7,837 bases of DNA from an uncultured Haloferula sp. (GCA_946885645.1 CAMPGU010000193.1:1-7837); one strand, 5' to 3'. Shown: positions 1-6,365, counted from the stretch's first letter. Notes: generated by a model from the sequence alone, not told the origin. Translations and numbers: made by a program.

Positions 1-2
1 TC

Positions 3-1145
3 GTCATCACGAGTGCCTTCTTCGAGGATCTGGTGAGGCGGGCAGGACTGGGTTTCCGGCCGCTGGGCACGGTGGAGGACTTCGAGCAGGTACAGGGAGA
101 TCCCCACCTGTGGCACCCGCGCAAGGCGCTCGCCACGGTAATCCGCAGCGCGGTGAACCCCTCCTACGGAATGATCCTGGAGACGGCGAAGAAGCTCCAC
201 GTCCCCGGGGAAACGGTCATCCTCGCCAGTTCGCTCGCTTGGGGAACTTTTGCCGCGCGGGAGCTGCTGGGGATCCCGCTGGCGACGGTGCATCTGGCCC
301 CCTCGCTATTCGTCAGCAGCCATCGTCAGCCGGTCTTGCACGGGGCACCGGTGCCCCAATGGGCGCCGCGCCGCTTGAAAACCCTCCAATGGTGGGCCGC
401 GGGAAAGGTGGTCGATTACCACGTGCTGCCGGCTTGGAACCGTTTCAGGGAGTCGCAGGGCTTGTCGCCCATGCGCGGGATGCTGCGGGGCTGGCATTCG
501 CCGGACCGGGTGATCGCGCTTTTTCCGGAGTGGTTCGGCCCGCCACAACCGGACTGGCCGCCGCAAACCCGCATGACCGGCTTCCCGCTTTTCGACGAGG
601 CGGGCCTACGGGAGTTACCGGACGAGCTGGACCATTTCCTGGATGACGGGGATCCGCCGGTGATCTTCACCCCCGGCACCGCGATGGACCGGGGCCACGA
701 CTTCTTCGGCGAGGCGGTGAAGGCGCTCAAGCTGCTGGGAAGGCGCGGCGTGCTGCTCAGCCGTTTCGCCAACACCATCCCTGCCGGTCTTCCGCCGGGG
801 ATCCGGCACTTTTCCTATGCGCCTTTCAGCCAGGTGCTCCCCCGTGCCGCCACCTTGGCCTATCACGGCGGAGTGGGCACCTGCGCGCAGACGCTTCAGG
901 CCGGTATCCCCCATCTGGTTCAGCCGATGGCCCATGACCAGCTCGATACCTTGAGCCGGGTTCACGATCTCGGCGTCGGTACCGGGCTTCACCCCCATCG
1001 CTTCAAGGCGAGGCGGATCGCCGCGGCACTGGAGGAGATCCTGGACAATCCCCAGGTGAAGCAACGGGCGGTGGAGCTTTCCCGCCGCTTCGAGTCTGCG
1101 CGCTGGATGGCGGAGACCTGCGATCTGGTGGAGGCGCTCTTGTAG
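3..1145 (+). CDS. GT1-family (UDP-glucosyl/rhamnosyltransferase-like) glycosyltransferase, 5'-truncated
   Basis: The reading frame is open from the left edge, so the N-terminus is missing; the GTG at 33 is internal. The visible part is 380 codons. The first residues (ITSAFFEDLVRRAGL, then FRPLG) match the part of GT1 enzymes just after the N-terminal glycine-rich loop, so about 30 residues are probably lost. Numbering from the GTG at 33, FTPGT (212-216) opens the C-terminal nucleotide-sugar domain. HGGVGT (278-283) followed by AGIPHLVQPMAHDQ (290-303) is the GT1 nucleotide-sugar signature, with D302/Q303 placed to contact the sugar. Family members transfer a sugar from a nucleotide donor to lipids, sterols or small hydrophobic acceptors at the cytoplasmic membrane face. 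The acceptor cannot be read here. The gene converges on the VOC gene with only 22 bases between their stops and no visible terminator. Confidence 0.88.
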   Translation, partial: VITSAFFEDLVRRAGLGFRPLGTVEDFEQVQGDPHLWHPRKALATVIRSAVNPSYGMILETAKKLHVPGETVILASSLAWGTFAARELLGIPLATVHLAPSLFVSSHRQPVLHGAPVPQWAPRRLKTLQWWAAGKVVDYHVLPAWNRFRESQGLSPMRGMLRGWHSPDRVIALFPEWFGPPQPDWPPQTRMTGFPLFDEAGLRELPDELDHFLDDGDPPVIFTPGTAMDRGHDFFGEAVKALKLLGRRGVLLSRFANTIPAGLPPGIRHFSYAPFSQVLPRAATLAYHGGVGTCAQTLQAGIPHLVQPMAHDQLDTLSRVHDLGVGTGLHPHRFKARRIAAALEEILDNPQVKQRAVELSRRFESARWMAETCDLVEALL

Positions 1146-1167
1146 CGGTTGCCCCTTGGGAGACGGC

Positions 1168-1659
1168 CTATCCTTCGTAAGCGCGCCTTAGCTCCGCAAT
1201 GTTCAGCTTCTTCATGCCCATCATGGCGGCAAAGGCGCGCTGGGAGCAGGAGTCGCCGGGGTCGCTCATCAGCTCCTTGCAGATGGTGGGGACGATCTGC
1301 CAGGAAAGGCCGAATTTGTCGGCGAGCCAGCCGCATTGTTGAGCCTCCGGAGCTCCTCCCTTGGACAACTTCTCCCAATAGTAGTCCACCTCGTCCTGGC
1401 TCGCGCAATCCACCTGCAATGAAATCGCGGGAGTGAATGTAAAATGAGGGCCGCCATTGAGCGCCACGAACGCCTGCCCCTCCAGCTCGAAGGCAACGAC
1501 CATCACCGATCCGGCGGGGCGACCGTGCTGCTCATAGCCGGCTTCGCCGTAACGGGCAATATCGGTGATCCTGGAGTCCTTGAAAATGCCGGTGTAAAAG
1601 CGGGCGGCTTCTTCGGCCTGGTGATCGAACCACAGGCAGGGAGTGATTTTGGAAAGCAT
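1168..1659 (-). CDS. VOC-superfamily protein (PhnB-like / '3-demethylubiquinone-9 3-methyltransferase' domain)
   Basis: A 163-residue protein whose whole length matches the PhnB-like branch of the vicinal-oxygen-chelate (glyoxalase/bleomycin-resistance) fold. Recognisable blocks are ITPCLWFDHQAEEAARFY (5-22), RYGEAG (36-41), PAGSVMVVAFEL (48-59), ALNGGP (66-71), VDYYWEKL (91-98), QCGWLADKFGLSWQ (108-121) and the closing KKLNIAELRRAYEG. The Pfam label naming a ubiquinone methyltransferase is widely regarded as misleading: these proteins lack a SAM-binding fold and have no established reaction. It is probably a cytoplasmic dimer. The ATG at 1659 gives exactly the usual family N-terminus, although I see no clear Shine-Dalgarno site upstream. 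It lies 99 bases downstream of the DUF2383-type gene on the same strand, so the two may be co-transcribed, but nothing links their functions. Confidence 0.93.
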   Translation of the reverse strand: MLSKITPCLWFDHQAEEAARFYTGIFKDSRITDIARYGEAGYEQHGRPAGSVMVVAFELEGQAFVALNGGPHFTFTPAISLQVDCASQDEVDYYWEKLSKGGAPEAQQCGWLADKFGLSWQIVPTICKELMSDPGDSCSQRAFAAMMGMKKLNIAELRRAYEG

Positions 1660-1758
1660 GGCTTTGTTCGGTTCCGCTTCGGCTATCGAGCCTTCACATG
1701 AACGACGGGCGGGAAGGACGGATCGGGACAGGCAGGGTGAAATTTTCCGACAGCCCGG

Positions 1759-2196
1759 TCACAGGTCGCGGAGGCGCTGCAATGCCGCGATGTGTTCGCC
1801 TAAAGGTGGTAGGAGATGATCCCGAATGACGGCTCTGATCTCGTCCATCACCTCGGGATTTTTCATGGCGGCCTCATAGTCCCTCATCCCGTGCTCTTCC
1901 CCCTGCTCCAGCACCGCCAAGGCGGGATTTTCCCCCACCATGCCGGCGGCTCCTTCGACCGCCTTCGCGAAGGCGCCCCATGGCCCGGAATCCGTAGCCG
2001 GAACGGCTCCCATCTCCACGAGATGGTCACACAGGCGGGCGGCACTGTTGGCGTGGTCCGCCCGGATCGCCTGGAGAGCGGTGCGTTCCGTTTCCGAGTG
2101 GAACTGCCCCATCGCCTGTGTGTAAGTCTCGATAGCGGAAAGTTCCCCGCGCAGCAGGCTGTTGCACGTCTCCGCGCATTCTTGGGTCGCGTTCAT
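1759..2196 (-). CDS. DUF2383/PA2169-type four-helix-bundle (ferritin-like) protein
   Basis: A 145-residue, wholly helical-looking protein. I chose the ATG at 2196 (MNATQECAETCNSLL); the frame stays open to 2310, but the extra 38 residues (including SSSSTAGNAA) are low-complexity and unlike the family. Predicted helices are about 5-30, 33-62, 77-112 and 115-143. Helix 1 carries the GELSAIETY motif (17-25), typical of these proteins and of the ferritin-like fold. Possible metal ligands are E18, D47/H48, E100/E101/H102 and H127 or H135, but no clean ExxH pair is present, so metal binding is uncertain. Relatives are small proteins of unknown function, often tied to stress or stationary phase. There is no signal peptide, so it should be cytoplasmic. 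No strong Shine-Dalgarno site precedes the start. Confidence 0.8.
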   Translation of the reverse strand: MNATQECAETCNSLLRGELSAIETYTQAMGQFHSETERTALQAIRADHANSAARLCDHLVEMGAVPATDSGPWGAFAKAVEGAAGMVGENPALAVLEQGEEHGMRDYEAAMKNPEVMDEIRAVIRDHLLPPLGEHIAALQRLRDL

Positions 2197-2620
2197 GACT
2201 TTGACAGTTAAAAGGCGGGCGGCATTGCCTGCCGTAGATGAGCTGGAGCACGCGCCGTGCTGAGGCCCAAGCCTCTCGTTTTCAACAGGCCCGGGAAAAA
2301 CGAATTGCATAACTCCGCGGCTTCACCCCCCTGGCGTTGCCGATTGCAGGGGTCGCGCATCGGTTTCATTTTCTGTTCCGGCATTGGACTGCGCGAAAAA
2401 GCGGCGCATCGTGGCGGATGGCTGCGAAACCGAAAGAAGACGAGGGGCAGGCAAAAAAGCCGGAAACTCCGGTTCCCGGACCGGTCGGCGACGGGTTCCC
2501 GCGGGAAAAAGATGTCTCCATCCCCCCACCCGGCAGCGATCAGGCCAGGGAGGAAGAAAAGGAGCGATGACGTGTCCTGGTCGCGGAAATGAAACCTGAT
2601 CTGCCGGCGGACGGCTAGCC
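2197..2620. other. 424-base intergenic stretch between the DUF2383-type gene and the fusion gene
   Basis: Mostly non-coding apart from one candidate small ORF on the plus strand (2418-2570). The left part should hold the promoter of the DUF2383-type gene (minus strand), but I cannot pick convincing -35/-10 boxes. It contains a short perfect inverted repeat, AGCACG at 2247-2252 and CGTGCT at 2256-2261, in the probable leader of that gene. The right end holds a weak terminator-like structure. No tRNA, insertion sequence or repeat family is visible. Confidence 0.6.
2418..2570 (+). CDS. Candidate small charged, proline-rich protein (50 aa), hypothetical
   Basis: ATG at 2418 to TGA at 2570 encodes a hydrophilic peptide rich in Lys, Glu and Pro (starts MAAKPKEDEGQAKKPE, ends with an REEEKER tail). 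There is no signal peptide, membrane segment or recognisable domain, and it is probably disordered. In its favour, it sits alone in a gap between minus-strand genes where no other gene explains the sequence. Its composition resembles the small disordered proteins many bacteria encode, unlike the Arg/Ser/Cys-rich look of typical shadow frames. Against it, there is no clear Shine-Dalgarno site (only GTGGCGG directly before the ATG), no strong promoter, and the frame can be extended upstream to 2337 with unconvincing sequence. I do not recognise a family. Confidence 0.4.
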   Translation: MAAKPKEDEGQAKKPETPVPGPVGDGFPREKDVSIPPPGSDQAREEEKER

Positions 2621-2625
2621 TCAGG
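2585..2625 (-). terminator. Weak terminator-like hairpin at the end of the fusion gene
   Basis: CCTGA (2595-2599) pairs with TCAGG (2621-2625), which spans the stop codon, enclosing a GC-rich inner region (GCCGGCGGACGGC) that can also fold. Read on the minus strand, the stem is followed by TTTCATTT, a short interrupted T-rich tract. The outer stem is only 5 bp, so this is a tentative call. Confidence 0.3.
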
Positions 2626-4579
2626 CCGAAAGCACGATCTCCGCGTTCATGGCCGGACCGGCACGCTCGGGGCGGACCTCGGCGGCGAGCTCCGCCATGA
2701 ACTGCTCATGATGCACCAACTCCAGGCGACCGTCGTGATGCTCCACGATGGCGGTAAGGCTTTCGACCCAGTCGCCTGAATTCAGGTAGCGGATTTCACC
2801 CACCTGCTTGTCCTCCGGCGTGTGGATGTGACCGCAAATGATCCCGTCGCAGCCCTTCCGCCGGGCGAACTCCTGGAGCTGCAGCTCGTACTCGCCCACG
2901 AAATTCACGGCGGATTTCACGCGGGCTTTGATCGCCTTGCTCACGGAATAATACTCCTTCCCCCGCCATGCGCGGTAGCGGTTGTAGATGCGGTTCGCGG
3001 AGAGCAGGGCATCATAACCGACGGCACCGAGAACCGCGATCCATTTGTGGTTCGTGGAGACGGAATCGAAGCCGTCCCCATGCACCACCAGATAGCGTTT
3101 TCCGTCCACGCCCTTGTGGATGTGCTCTTTTACGAACTGGAGCTTTCCAAAACCCAGAGGAAGGAAGCGCTCGAGGATGTCATCGTGGTTCCCGCGCAGA
3201 TAGACGACCTCGGTGTCGTCCTTTTCCATTTTCTTCAGCACGGTGCGGATGAAGCGGCTGTGGCGCTTGCGCCATTTCGCTCCCCGCTTGAGCGCCCAGC
3301 CGTCCACGATGTCGCCGTTCAAGACCAGCTTCTCGCAGCGCGTGTGCTTCAAGAAGTCGATCACCTCGTGGACCTTCGCGTCCGCCGTGCCGAGGTGGAT
3401 GTCGGAGAGGAAGATGGTGCGGAAGTTCCGCTTCGGGCGTTTCTTGCGCTCCTTGAGGGTCAGGGTGACCGGGCCGCGGGTCTCGGAGGCTTCGCGGAGG
3501 TGGTTCTCAAAGGCTTCGATCACTTGATCCCAGCCGAGGGTCTCTGCGGAAGACCTCGCACGGGCCCTGAAGGAATCGTCGCGCCAGCGCTGGAGGGCGG
3601 CCAAGCACTCCCCCTTATAGCTTTCCCAGTCCCCCTTCGGCGCTTTCAGGCCGTTCCGGTCGTGCTCCACGTGCCGGGCGGATGCCGCGTAGTCGAAGCT
3701 CACCGTGACGAGGCTGCTCGCCATCCCTTCCAGCAGGACATTTCCGAAAGTCTCGGTCTCGCTGGGAAAGAGGAGGATATCCGCGGAGGCGTAATGACGG
3801 GCCAGATCCTCCCCCGTCTGCATCCCTGCGAAGTGGACGAAAGAGTGCTCGACCTGCAATTTCTCGCGCATGGGGCCGTCGCCCACCACCACGCAGCGGA
3901 GATCGGGCATCCGCTCGCGCATCTTCCGGAAGCACTCCATCGCGAAAGGAAGATTCTTTTCCGCTGCCACCCTGCCGACAATGATCGCAACCGGCGATTC
4001 GGCACGGGCACCCCATGCCGCGCGCAGGGAGGCATCCCGCCGGGCGGGATGGAACAAGGTGGTATCCACTCCCCTGCCGAGCAGGCGCACGTTGTTGAAG
4101 CCTTCCCGCCGGAGCATGTCCACGACGTCCGAGGTGGGCGCCATGGTCAGATCGGCGCGATTGTGCACGCGCTTCAGATAGGCCATCGCGGCCGGCTGGA
4201 GACCGCCCAGGCGATACTGCTCCATGTACTGGTGGAAATTGGTATGGAAGCCCGCCGCCACGGGGATCTCCAGGGCACCAGCCGCCTTGATGGCGGAGTT
4301 GCCGAGAGGGCTCTCGGTCGCGACATAGACGGCATCCGGGCGGCGCTTCGTCCAGCGCTTGCGCAGCTTGAAGCGGCCCGGAAGACCGACCCGCACCTCC
4401 TTGTAGCCCGGCAGCGGCACCGAGGCCGTCACCGTCTCGCCGCGGCCACCGACTTCGCCGGTACGAATGACATGAACCAGATGGCCCCTGCGGCGCAAGC
4501 CGTCGCAGAGCCGACCGAGCGTCATGGCCACGCCGTTGACGTCAGGAGCGAAGGTATCTGTAACGATGTCAATTCTCAT
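2621..4579 (-). CDS. GT4 glycosyltransferase fused to LpxH-like metallophosphoesterase (COG2908-type)
   Basis: One uninterrupted 652-residue chain with two complete enzyme domains. Residues 1 to about 365 form a GT-B, GT4-family transferase: PDVNGVAMTLGRL (12-24) is the N-terminal loop seen in mannosyltransferases such as MgtA/PimB; VGRVAAEKN (201-209) supplies R203/K208 for the donor phosphates; and SETETFGNVLLE (273-284) holds the EX7E motif (E276, E284). A basic linker (about 376-385) leads to a calcineurin-like phosphoesterase (386-625) with SDIHLG (D393, H395), NGDIVD (D423, D426), RGNHDD (N464, H465), VVHGDGFD (H500) and CGHIH (H584, H586), a full dinuclear metal set. True LpxH has GNRD where this has GNHD, so this is a relative rather than the lipid A enzyme. 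Inference: transfer of a sugar to a membrane lipid with hydrolysis of a linked phosphate or pyrophosphate, at the inner membrane. There is no signal peptide. The ATG gives the expected GT4 N-terminus; no clear Shine-Dalgarno site is visible. Confidence 0.93.
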   Translation of the reverse strand: MRIDIVTDTFAPDVNGVAMTLGRLCDGLRRRGHLVHVIRTGEVGGRGETVTASVPLPGYKEVRVGLPGRFKLRKRWTKRRPDAVYVATESPLGNSAIKAAGALEIPVAAGFHTNFHQYMEQYRLGGLQPAAMAYLKRVHNRADLTMAPTSDVVDMLRREGFNNVRLLGRGVDTTLFHPARRDASLRAAWGARAESPVAIIVGRVAAEKNLPFAMECFRKMRERMPDLRCVVVGDGPMREKLQVEHSFVHFAGMQTGEDLARHYASADILLFPSETETFGNVLLEGMASSLVTVSFDYAASARHVEHDRNGLKAPKGDWESYKGECLAALQRWRDDSFRARARSSAETLGWDQVIEAFENHLREASETRGPVTLTLKERKKRPKRNFRTIFLSDIHLGTADAKVHEVIDFLKHTRCEKLVLNGDIVDGWALKRGAKWRKRHSRFIRTVLKKMEKDDTEVVYLRGNHDDILERFLPLGFGKLQFVKEHIHKGVDGKRYLVVHGDGFDSVSTNHKWIAVLGAVGYDALLSANRIYNRYRAWRGKEYYSVSKAIKARVKSAVNFVGEYELQLQEFARRKGCDGIICGHIHTPEDKQVGEIRYLNSGDWVESLTAIVEHHDGRLELVHHEQFMAELAAEVRPERAGPAMNAEIVLSA

Positions 4580-4580
4580 G

Positions 4581-4598
4581 GATATTCAAGAGATTCAA
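4581..4598. repeat. Tandem 9-bp imperfect repeat next to the fusion gene start
   Basis: GATATTCAA (4581-4589) is followed directly by GAGATTCAA (4590-4598), which differs at two positions. On the minus strand this is two TTGAAT-type half-sites in the leader immediately before the ATG of the fusion gene. It could be a regulator or leader element, or chance. Its AT-richness contrasts with the GC-rich surroundings. Confidence 0.3.
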
Positions 4599-4650
4599 AC
4601 AATCCGCACCCAGCATGTAGCATGCGCCCACGGTCGCATGGCTCATCTTT

Positions 4651-4672
4651 CCCGTGTCGATTTCGACACGGG
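4651..4672. terminator. Perfect 10-bp inverted repeat, putative hairpin terminator downstream of the beta-helix gene
   Basis: CCCGTGTCGA (4651-4660) and TCGACACGGG (4663-4672) are exact reverse complements separated by TT, so the RNA would form a long stable stem. It lies 64 bases beyond the stop of the beta-helix gene and about 70 bases before the fusion gene start, in a 157-base gap. A terminator for the upstream gene is the simplest reading. There is no T-tract after the stem on the minus strand (it continues AAAGATGAG), so it is not a canonical intrinsic terminator. An operator or RNA-processing site are alternatives. Two weaker inverted repeats lie nearby (CATGCG 4621-4626 / CGCATG 4635-4640; TCCCTG 4678-4683 / CAGGGA 4697-4702). 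Confidence 0.5.
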
Positions 4673-4736
4673 AGCAATCCCTGCCGTTTGCCCGGTCAGG
4701 GACGGCCTCACCCGGTAGGGCGAAAAGGTTTCCCGC

Positions 4737-5681
4737 TCAAGGTTCCAAGGCCGGCAACAACGAGGCTGCCGTCGGAATCTCCACGTCTTTCAAGGCGGTA
4801 TCCGGCTTCTGATTGAGAATCACATTCGCAGGATAGGCTGAGATCTTCGACTTGCTGTTCTTCACGTAGAGGTCGATCTCTATCAGCTTCGTGAGCTCTT
4901 CCATCGGCTGCGGATCCTCGATGAAAGTGCAGTTTTCGAAAACGCAGTCGCGGGTGAGAAGCAGGAAGCTGATCGGAAGGGTACACTTCACGAAGCGGCA
5001 ATTGACCACGCGGAGCCAGCGCTCGTTCACATAGTCCGCCGCCTCCTTCTTGCGGAAGTTCATCGAGGGCAGATCGATGTTTTCAAAAACCGAAGTCTGG
5101 ATCCGGAAGCCGGTGTCGGTGAGATTGATGGGATTGGCGAAGGTCTTCCGGATGATGCAGCTTTCGAAGTAGTATTTCCCGGCGAGGTCGCCGCCATACC
5201 AGACGCCTCCCTTGCCGAAGCGGCAATCGTCGAAGGCGCAGTTGATGAAGAAATAGCGGCACGCGTGATCGACCTCGATCGGCAGCCTGTCGAACCGCGA
5301 TTTCCGGGCCACGAAGTTGCCCCCGGAGAGCTCGATGCGACCACCCCTCCCCGCCGACCAGTTACTGCCCGGCGCGACAACAACGGTCGGCCAGCTCTTT
5401 TTCATGCGATCGCCAATGATGATTGCTTCGTTCACCCTCTCTTTCCCTGCGGGGACGGTGATGGCTTCCATCCAGCGGCCTTTTATTTTGAAGGGATCCT
5501 TGAACTCGGGCGGTGTGTCGCCGGGAATCTCGATCGGCTCCAGCGGTTGCGGCGCCTTTTGGTCCTCCTCTTGAGCGGCGGCCGTGAAAAGCGGCAACAC
5601 GAGAAGCGCCGAGACGAGATAAAAGATGCGCCGGCGCAAGCGGGCGGATTCGAGGGGCCGGGAAGTGGTACCTGAAATCAT
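4737..5681 (-). CDS. Secreted Cys-rich right-handed beta-helix-like protein, unknown function
   Basis: A 314-residue protein. The N-terminus has a basic region (RLRRR, 14-18), a hydrophobic core (about 19-33) and an AAA|Q site near 36/37, a standard Sec signal peptide, so it is exported. A linker rich in Pro and Glu (37-65) follows. Residues about 115-255 look like a short right-handed parallel beta-helix: short strands recur with an N-C-x-F pattern (INCAFDDC 146-153, VNCRFVKC 226-233, ENCTF 249-253) and looser copies (FESCII 172-177, DCVF 245-248). Mature-region cysteines are at 141, 148, 153, 175, 228, 233, 246 and 251. I see no catalytic motif of pectate lyases or other polysaccharide-active beta-helix enzymes, so the role is unknown. 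A GGGAGAG ribosome-binding site precedes the ATG at 5681. The lipoprotein gene lies 66 bases upstream on the same strand. Confidence 0.85.
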   Translation of the reverse strand: MISGTTSRPLESARLRRRIFYLVSALLVLPLFTAAAQEEDQKAPQPLEPIEIPGDTPPEFKDPFKIKGRWMEAITVPAGKERVNEAIIIGDRMKKSWPTVVVAPGSNWSAGRGGRIELSGGNFVARKSRFDRLPIEVDHACRYFFINCAFDDCRFGKGGVWYGGDLAGKYYFESCIIRKTFANPINLTDTGFRIQTSVFENIDLPSMNFRKKEAADYVNERWLRVVNCRFVKCTLPISFLLLTRDCVFENCTFIEDPQPMEELTKLIEIDLYVKNSKSKISAYPANVILNQKPDTALKDVEIPTAASLLPALEP

Positions 5682-5682
5682 A

Positions 5683-5706
5683 TCTCTCCCTATAGATACG
5701 GAGAGA
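5683..5706 (-). promoter_or_regulatory. Ribosome-binding site inside a 7-bp dyad upstream of the beta-helix gene
   Basis: TCTCTCC (5683-5689) and GGAGAGA (5700-5706) are perfect inverted repeats separated by 10 bases. On the minus-strand transcript the 3' arm is GGAGAGA, the Shine-Dalgarno site of the beta-helix gene, which ends one base before the ATG. The 5' arm could base-pair with it and hide it. A TTGACA box lies just upstream (minus strand, 5711-5716 region), but no well-spaced -10 box accompanies it. Confidence 0.45.
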
Positions 5707-5713
5707 ACTTGTC

Positions 5714-5736
5714 AAAACCCCGGTTTTCCCATGGGG
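5714..5736 (-). terminator. Short GC stem followed by TTTT after the lipoprotein gene
   Basis: Read on the minus strand, CCCC, an 11-base loop, GGGG and then TTTT lie 12 bases beyond the lipoprotein stop codon. The stem is only 4 bp, so at most this is a weak or leaky intrinsic terminator. If so, some read-through into the beta-helix gene is expected. Confidence 0.3.
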
Positions 5737-5747
5737 CCTGTCGTCCC

Positions 5748-6305
5748 CTACCGCGGGGATACCACCACGGCCCTTTGCATCAGCCTCTCGAAATAACGGG
5801 GATCCTGGCGGTGGCTCTCGGCGGACTCGCGGAGGCTGACATTGTACAGCTCTCCCTTGGTCAGGTAAACGCGGCTGCTTATCACCACATCGCCCGCCTG
5901 TCCGTCCCGATAGGTGAGGGTAGCACCAAACACCTGGCCAACGGTAGGCACGCCTCCAAATTGACCGTGGCTCCTGCCGAGATTCTTCACGTTCTTGGCA
6001 CCTTTTGACGTCATCGCGGCGATTGTTCCTTCCTGCAGGGTTTCGCCCAGCGATCGGAGGGTCGCGCTATTCAATCCTCGAGGATCGATCGAGATGCGCT
6101 TCGGTATCACCATTAAAAGATCAACACCATCCCGGGAGGCATCCACGGCTGCAAAGGTACCGGGCACCGGCGCGGAAGCCTCCTGCCATGATCCGGGCAG
6201 GGTGATGCTCATATTGCGGAATTCCCGGTGCAAGGATCCGCAGGAGGCAAAGGCGAGCGCCAAGAGGACGCAGGCGAGACGAGGAAGGCACGACAGGAAT
6301 CGCAT
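5748..6305 (-). CDS. Putative lipoprotein, unknown function (possible DcrB/PsbP-like fold)
   Basis: A 185-residue protein beginning MRFLSCLPRL with a hydrophobic stretch (11-20) and an AFASC lipobox. Cleavage before C22 and lipid attachment are expected, anchoring it in an envelope membrane facing the periplasm. G23-S24 after the Cys would be compatible with outer-membrane sorting under Escherichia coli rules. The mature part opens with a strand-like MSITLPGSWQEA (32-43), has an amphipathic helix around 80-100, beta strands around 118-155 and a final helix at 168-181. This order resembles the small DcrB/PsbP/Mog1-like domain, but that is a fold-level inference without a diagnostic motif. The ATG at 6305 is chosen because it gives a complete signal peptide; no clear Shine-Dalgarno site precedes it. 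It is divergent from the helicase gene. Confidence 0.82.
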   Translation of the reverse strand: MRFLSCLPRLACVLLALAFASCGSLHREFRNMSITLPGSWQEASAPVPGTFAAVDASRDGVDLLMVIPKRISIDPRGLNSATLRSLGETLQEGTIAAMTSKGAKNVKNLGRSHGQFGGVPTVGQVFGATLTYRDGQAGDVVISSRVYLTKGELYNVSLRESAESHRQDPRYFERLMQRAVVVSPR

Positions 6306-6315
6306 GAATGTACGA

Positions 6316-6327
6316 GCCTATATAGGC
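6316..6327. promoter_or_regulatory. 12-bp perfect palindrome upstream of the lipoprotein gene
   Basis: GCCTATATAGGC is its own reverse complement and ends 10 bases before the lipoprotein ATG, in the divergent gap with the helicase. The core TATATA could serve as a -10 element on the minus strand or as an operator for a dimeric regulator. No clear -35 box was identified at the right distance. Confidence 0.35.
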
Positions 6328-6365
6328 GATGCCGCCACGTGACAAGACCTCCGCACCGATTCATC

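Noticed and set aside
33..35. GTG at 33 as the true start of the first glycosyltransferase
   Set aside because: The frame remains open to the window edge, and the upstream residues (VITSAFFEDL) fit the family's N-terminal domain, so the gene is truncated by the window.
2197..2310. N-terminal extension of the DUF2383-type protein to an ATG at 2310
   Set aside because: The extra 38 residues are low-complexity, unlike the family, and precede a natural family start (MNATQE) at 2196.
2257..2592. A 111-codon plus-strand frame overlapping the candidate small ORF
   Set aside because: Arg/Ser/Gly-rich translation without domain or start signal; it competes with a more protein-like frame and looks like a shadow.
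2822..4816. A 664-codon open frame on the plus strand opposite the fusion gene
   Set aside because: It is antisense to a gene with complete, recognisable motifs in both domains; its translation is rich in His, Arg and Ala with no domain. Long antisense frames are expected in GC-rich genes with strong third-position bias.
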